Below, piece by piece: positions 13,617-14,190 of a DNA stretch of 14,190 nt. The stretch's first letter is position 1; the number at the start of each line of letters is the position of its first letter. The stretch lies in the NCBI GenBank assembly GCA_964589725.1, contig CAZPUJ010000760.1, forward strand, positions 1-14,190, read 5' to 3'. A model generated the notes under the pieces. That model saw only the letters and a program-made list of their open reading frames with translations, was not told the DNA's origin and did no database searches. Source of the stretch: CAYSHJ01 sp964589725. GTDB lineage: Bacteria; Planctomycetota; Planctomycetia; Planctomycetales; Planctomycetaceae. Both the position numbers and the translations under genes were made by a program.

Positions 13617-14190
13617 GGCGGAACGGCAGACACGCTCGCACCTGACTAAGCTGTTTTCTCAGCACGGGTTCTTTCCGCGCGGCGATCTCGGTCAGAACTT
13701 TCTGATCGATTTGAACATTGTGCAGTACGTCGCCGACCAAGCCTTCATCTGTTCCGACGACGTCGTGCTAGAAGTCGGAACTGGAACCGGTGGACTGACG
13801 ACGTTTCTGGCGCGCGAGGCGGCCGCCGTCGTGACCGTCGAGTACGACCGGAACGTCTTTGGACTCGCTCAGCAAATGCTCGACGGACTGCAAAACGTGA
13901 CGCTGATCAATGCCGACGCGCTCCAGAACAAGAATCACATCAATCCGGATGTGCTGGCCGTCGTCGAGCAGAAGCTGAGCGTCGATCCGGATCGGAAACT
14001 GAAGTTGGTCGCGAATCTGCCGTACAACGTGGCGACGCCGATCATCTCGAACTTGGTCGCCAGCGAACTGCCGTGGGTCGGGATGGTCGTGACAATCCAG
14101 CTTGAGTTGGCCCTGCGGATGACGGCCAAGCCACAGCACGGCGGCAACTTCGGAGCCTTGTCGGCTTGGTTGCAGTCGCAGTGCTGTGTG
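13609..14190 (+). CDS. rsmA: 16S rRNA dimethyladenosine transferase (RsmA/KsgA family), N-terminal part
   Basis: The frame is open from ATG 13609 to the window end, giving 194 residues without a stop. Members dimethylate two adenosines near the 3' end of 16S rRNA during small-subunit assembly. Visible motifs are LGQNFLID (27-34), the SAM-binding EVGTGTGGLT (55-64), the VEYDR acidic loop (77-81), NADAL (101-105), and the catalytic NLPYNVATPII (136-146). The segment after it, TIQLELALRM, differs from the usual QKEV-x2-R, and a ~25-residue stretch between NADAL and NLPY is longer than in E. coli KsgA; this may be a lineage feature. It starts 8 bases inside ribE, so translation is probably coupled. 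Confidence 0.87.
   Translation, partial: MNEAERQTRSHLTKLFSQHGFFPRGDLGQNFLIDLNIVQYVADQAFICSDDVVLEVGTGTGGLTTFLAREAAAVVTVEYDRNVFGLAQQMLDGLQNVTLINADALQNKNHINPDVLAVVEQKLSVDPDRKLKLVANLPYNVATPIISNLVASELPWVGMVVTIQLELALRMTAKPQHGGNFGALSAWLQSQCCV

Overview
This window looks like a chromosomal segment of a member of the Planctomycetota. That is an inference from GC-rich coding DNA, weak or absent Shine-Dalgarno sites, several dispersed palindromic repeats of the kind common in planctomycete genomes, and an eno gene followed by a septum-initiator-like gene. No 16S rRNA or other decisive marker is present. No tRNA, rRNA, CRISPR array, transposase or phage gene was seen.

Layout: positions 1-10074 are coded almost entirely on the minus strand and 10545-14190 on the plus strand, with a divergent intergenic region (10075-10544) between them. 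Reading the minus strand from the divergence point: enolase (eno), a repeat-rich gap, a small membrane protein resembling FtsB/DivIC, then a tightly packed surface-sugar cluster: glucose-1-phosphate cytidylyltransferase, CDP-glucose 4,6-dehydratase-like enzyme, NDP-sugar C-methyltransferase, RmlC-type 3,5-epimerase, PurN-type formyltransferase, WbqC-family protein, CmcI-family methyltransferase, DegT/PerA-type aminotransferase, and the start of a glycosyltransferase that runs off the window. Together they suggest synthesis of a CDP-activated 6-deoxy sugar that is C-methylated, aminated and N-formylated for a cell-surface glycan. The product and step order are inferred.

On the plus strand, psd and pssA form a phosphatidylethanolamine pair, in which PssA makes phosphatidylserine and Psd decarboxylates it. 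They are followed by riboflavin synthase (ribE), which overlaps by 8 bases the start of an rsmA/ksgA-type 16S rRNA dimethyltransferase that is cut by the window end.

The most unusual features are repeats. A ~190-bp nested palindrome sits in frame inside the C-methyltransferase gene, adding about 64 residues, and is open in similar peptide frames on both strands. A conserved C-terminal motif of the cytidylyltransferase has been amplified as three 27-bp tandem repeats. A 70-bp palindrome fills the gap between the first two sugar genes. Two ~113-bp copies of one multi-hairpin element lie in the same orientation on either side of eno. A long imperfect palindrome precedes ribE.
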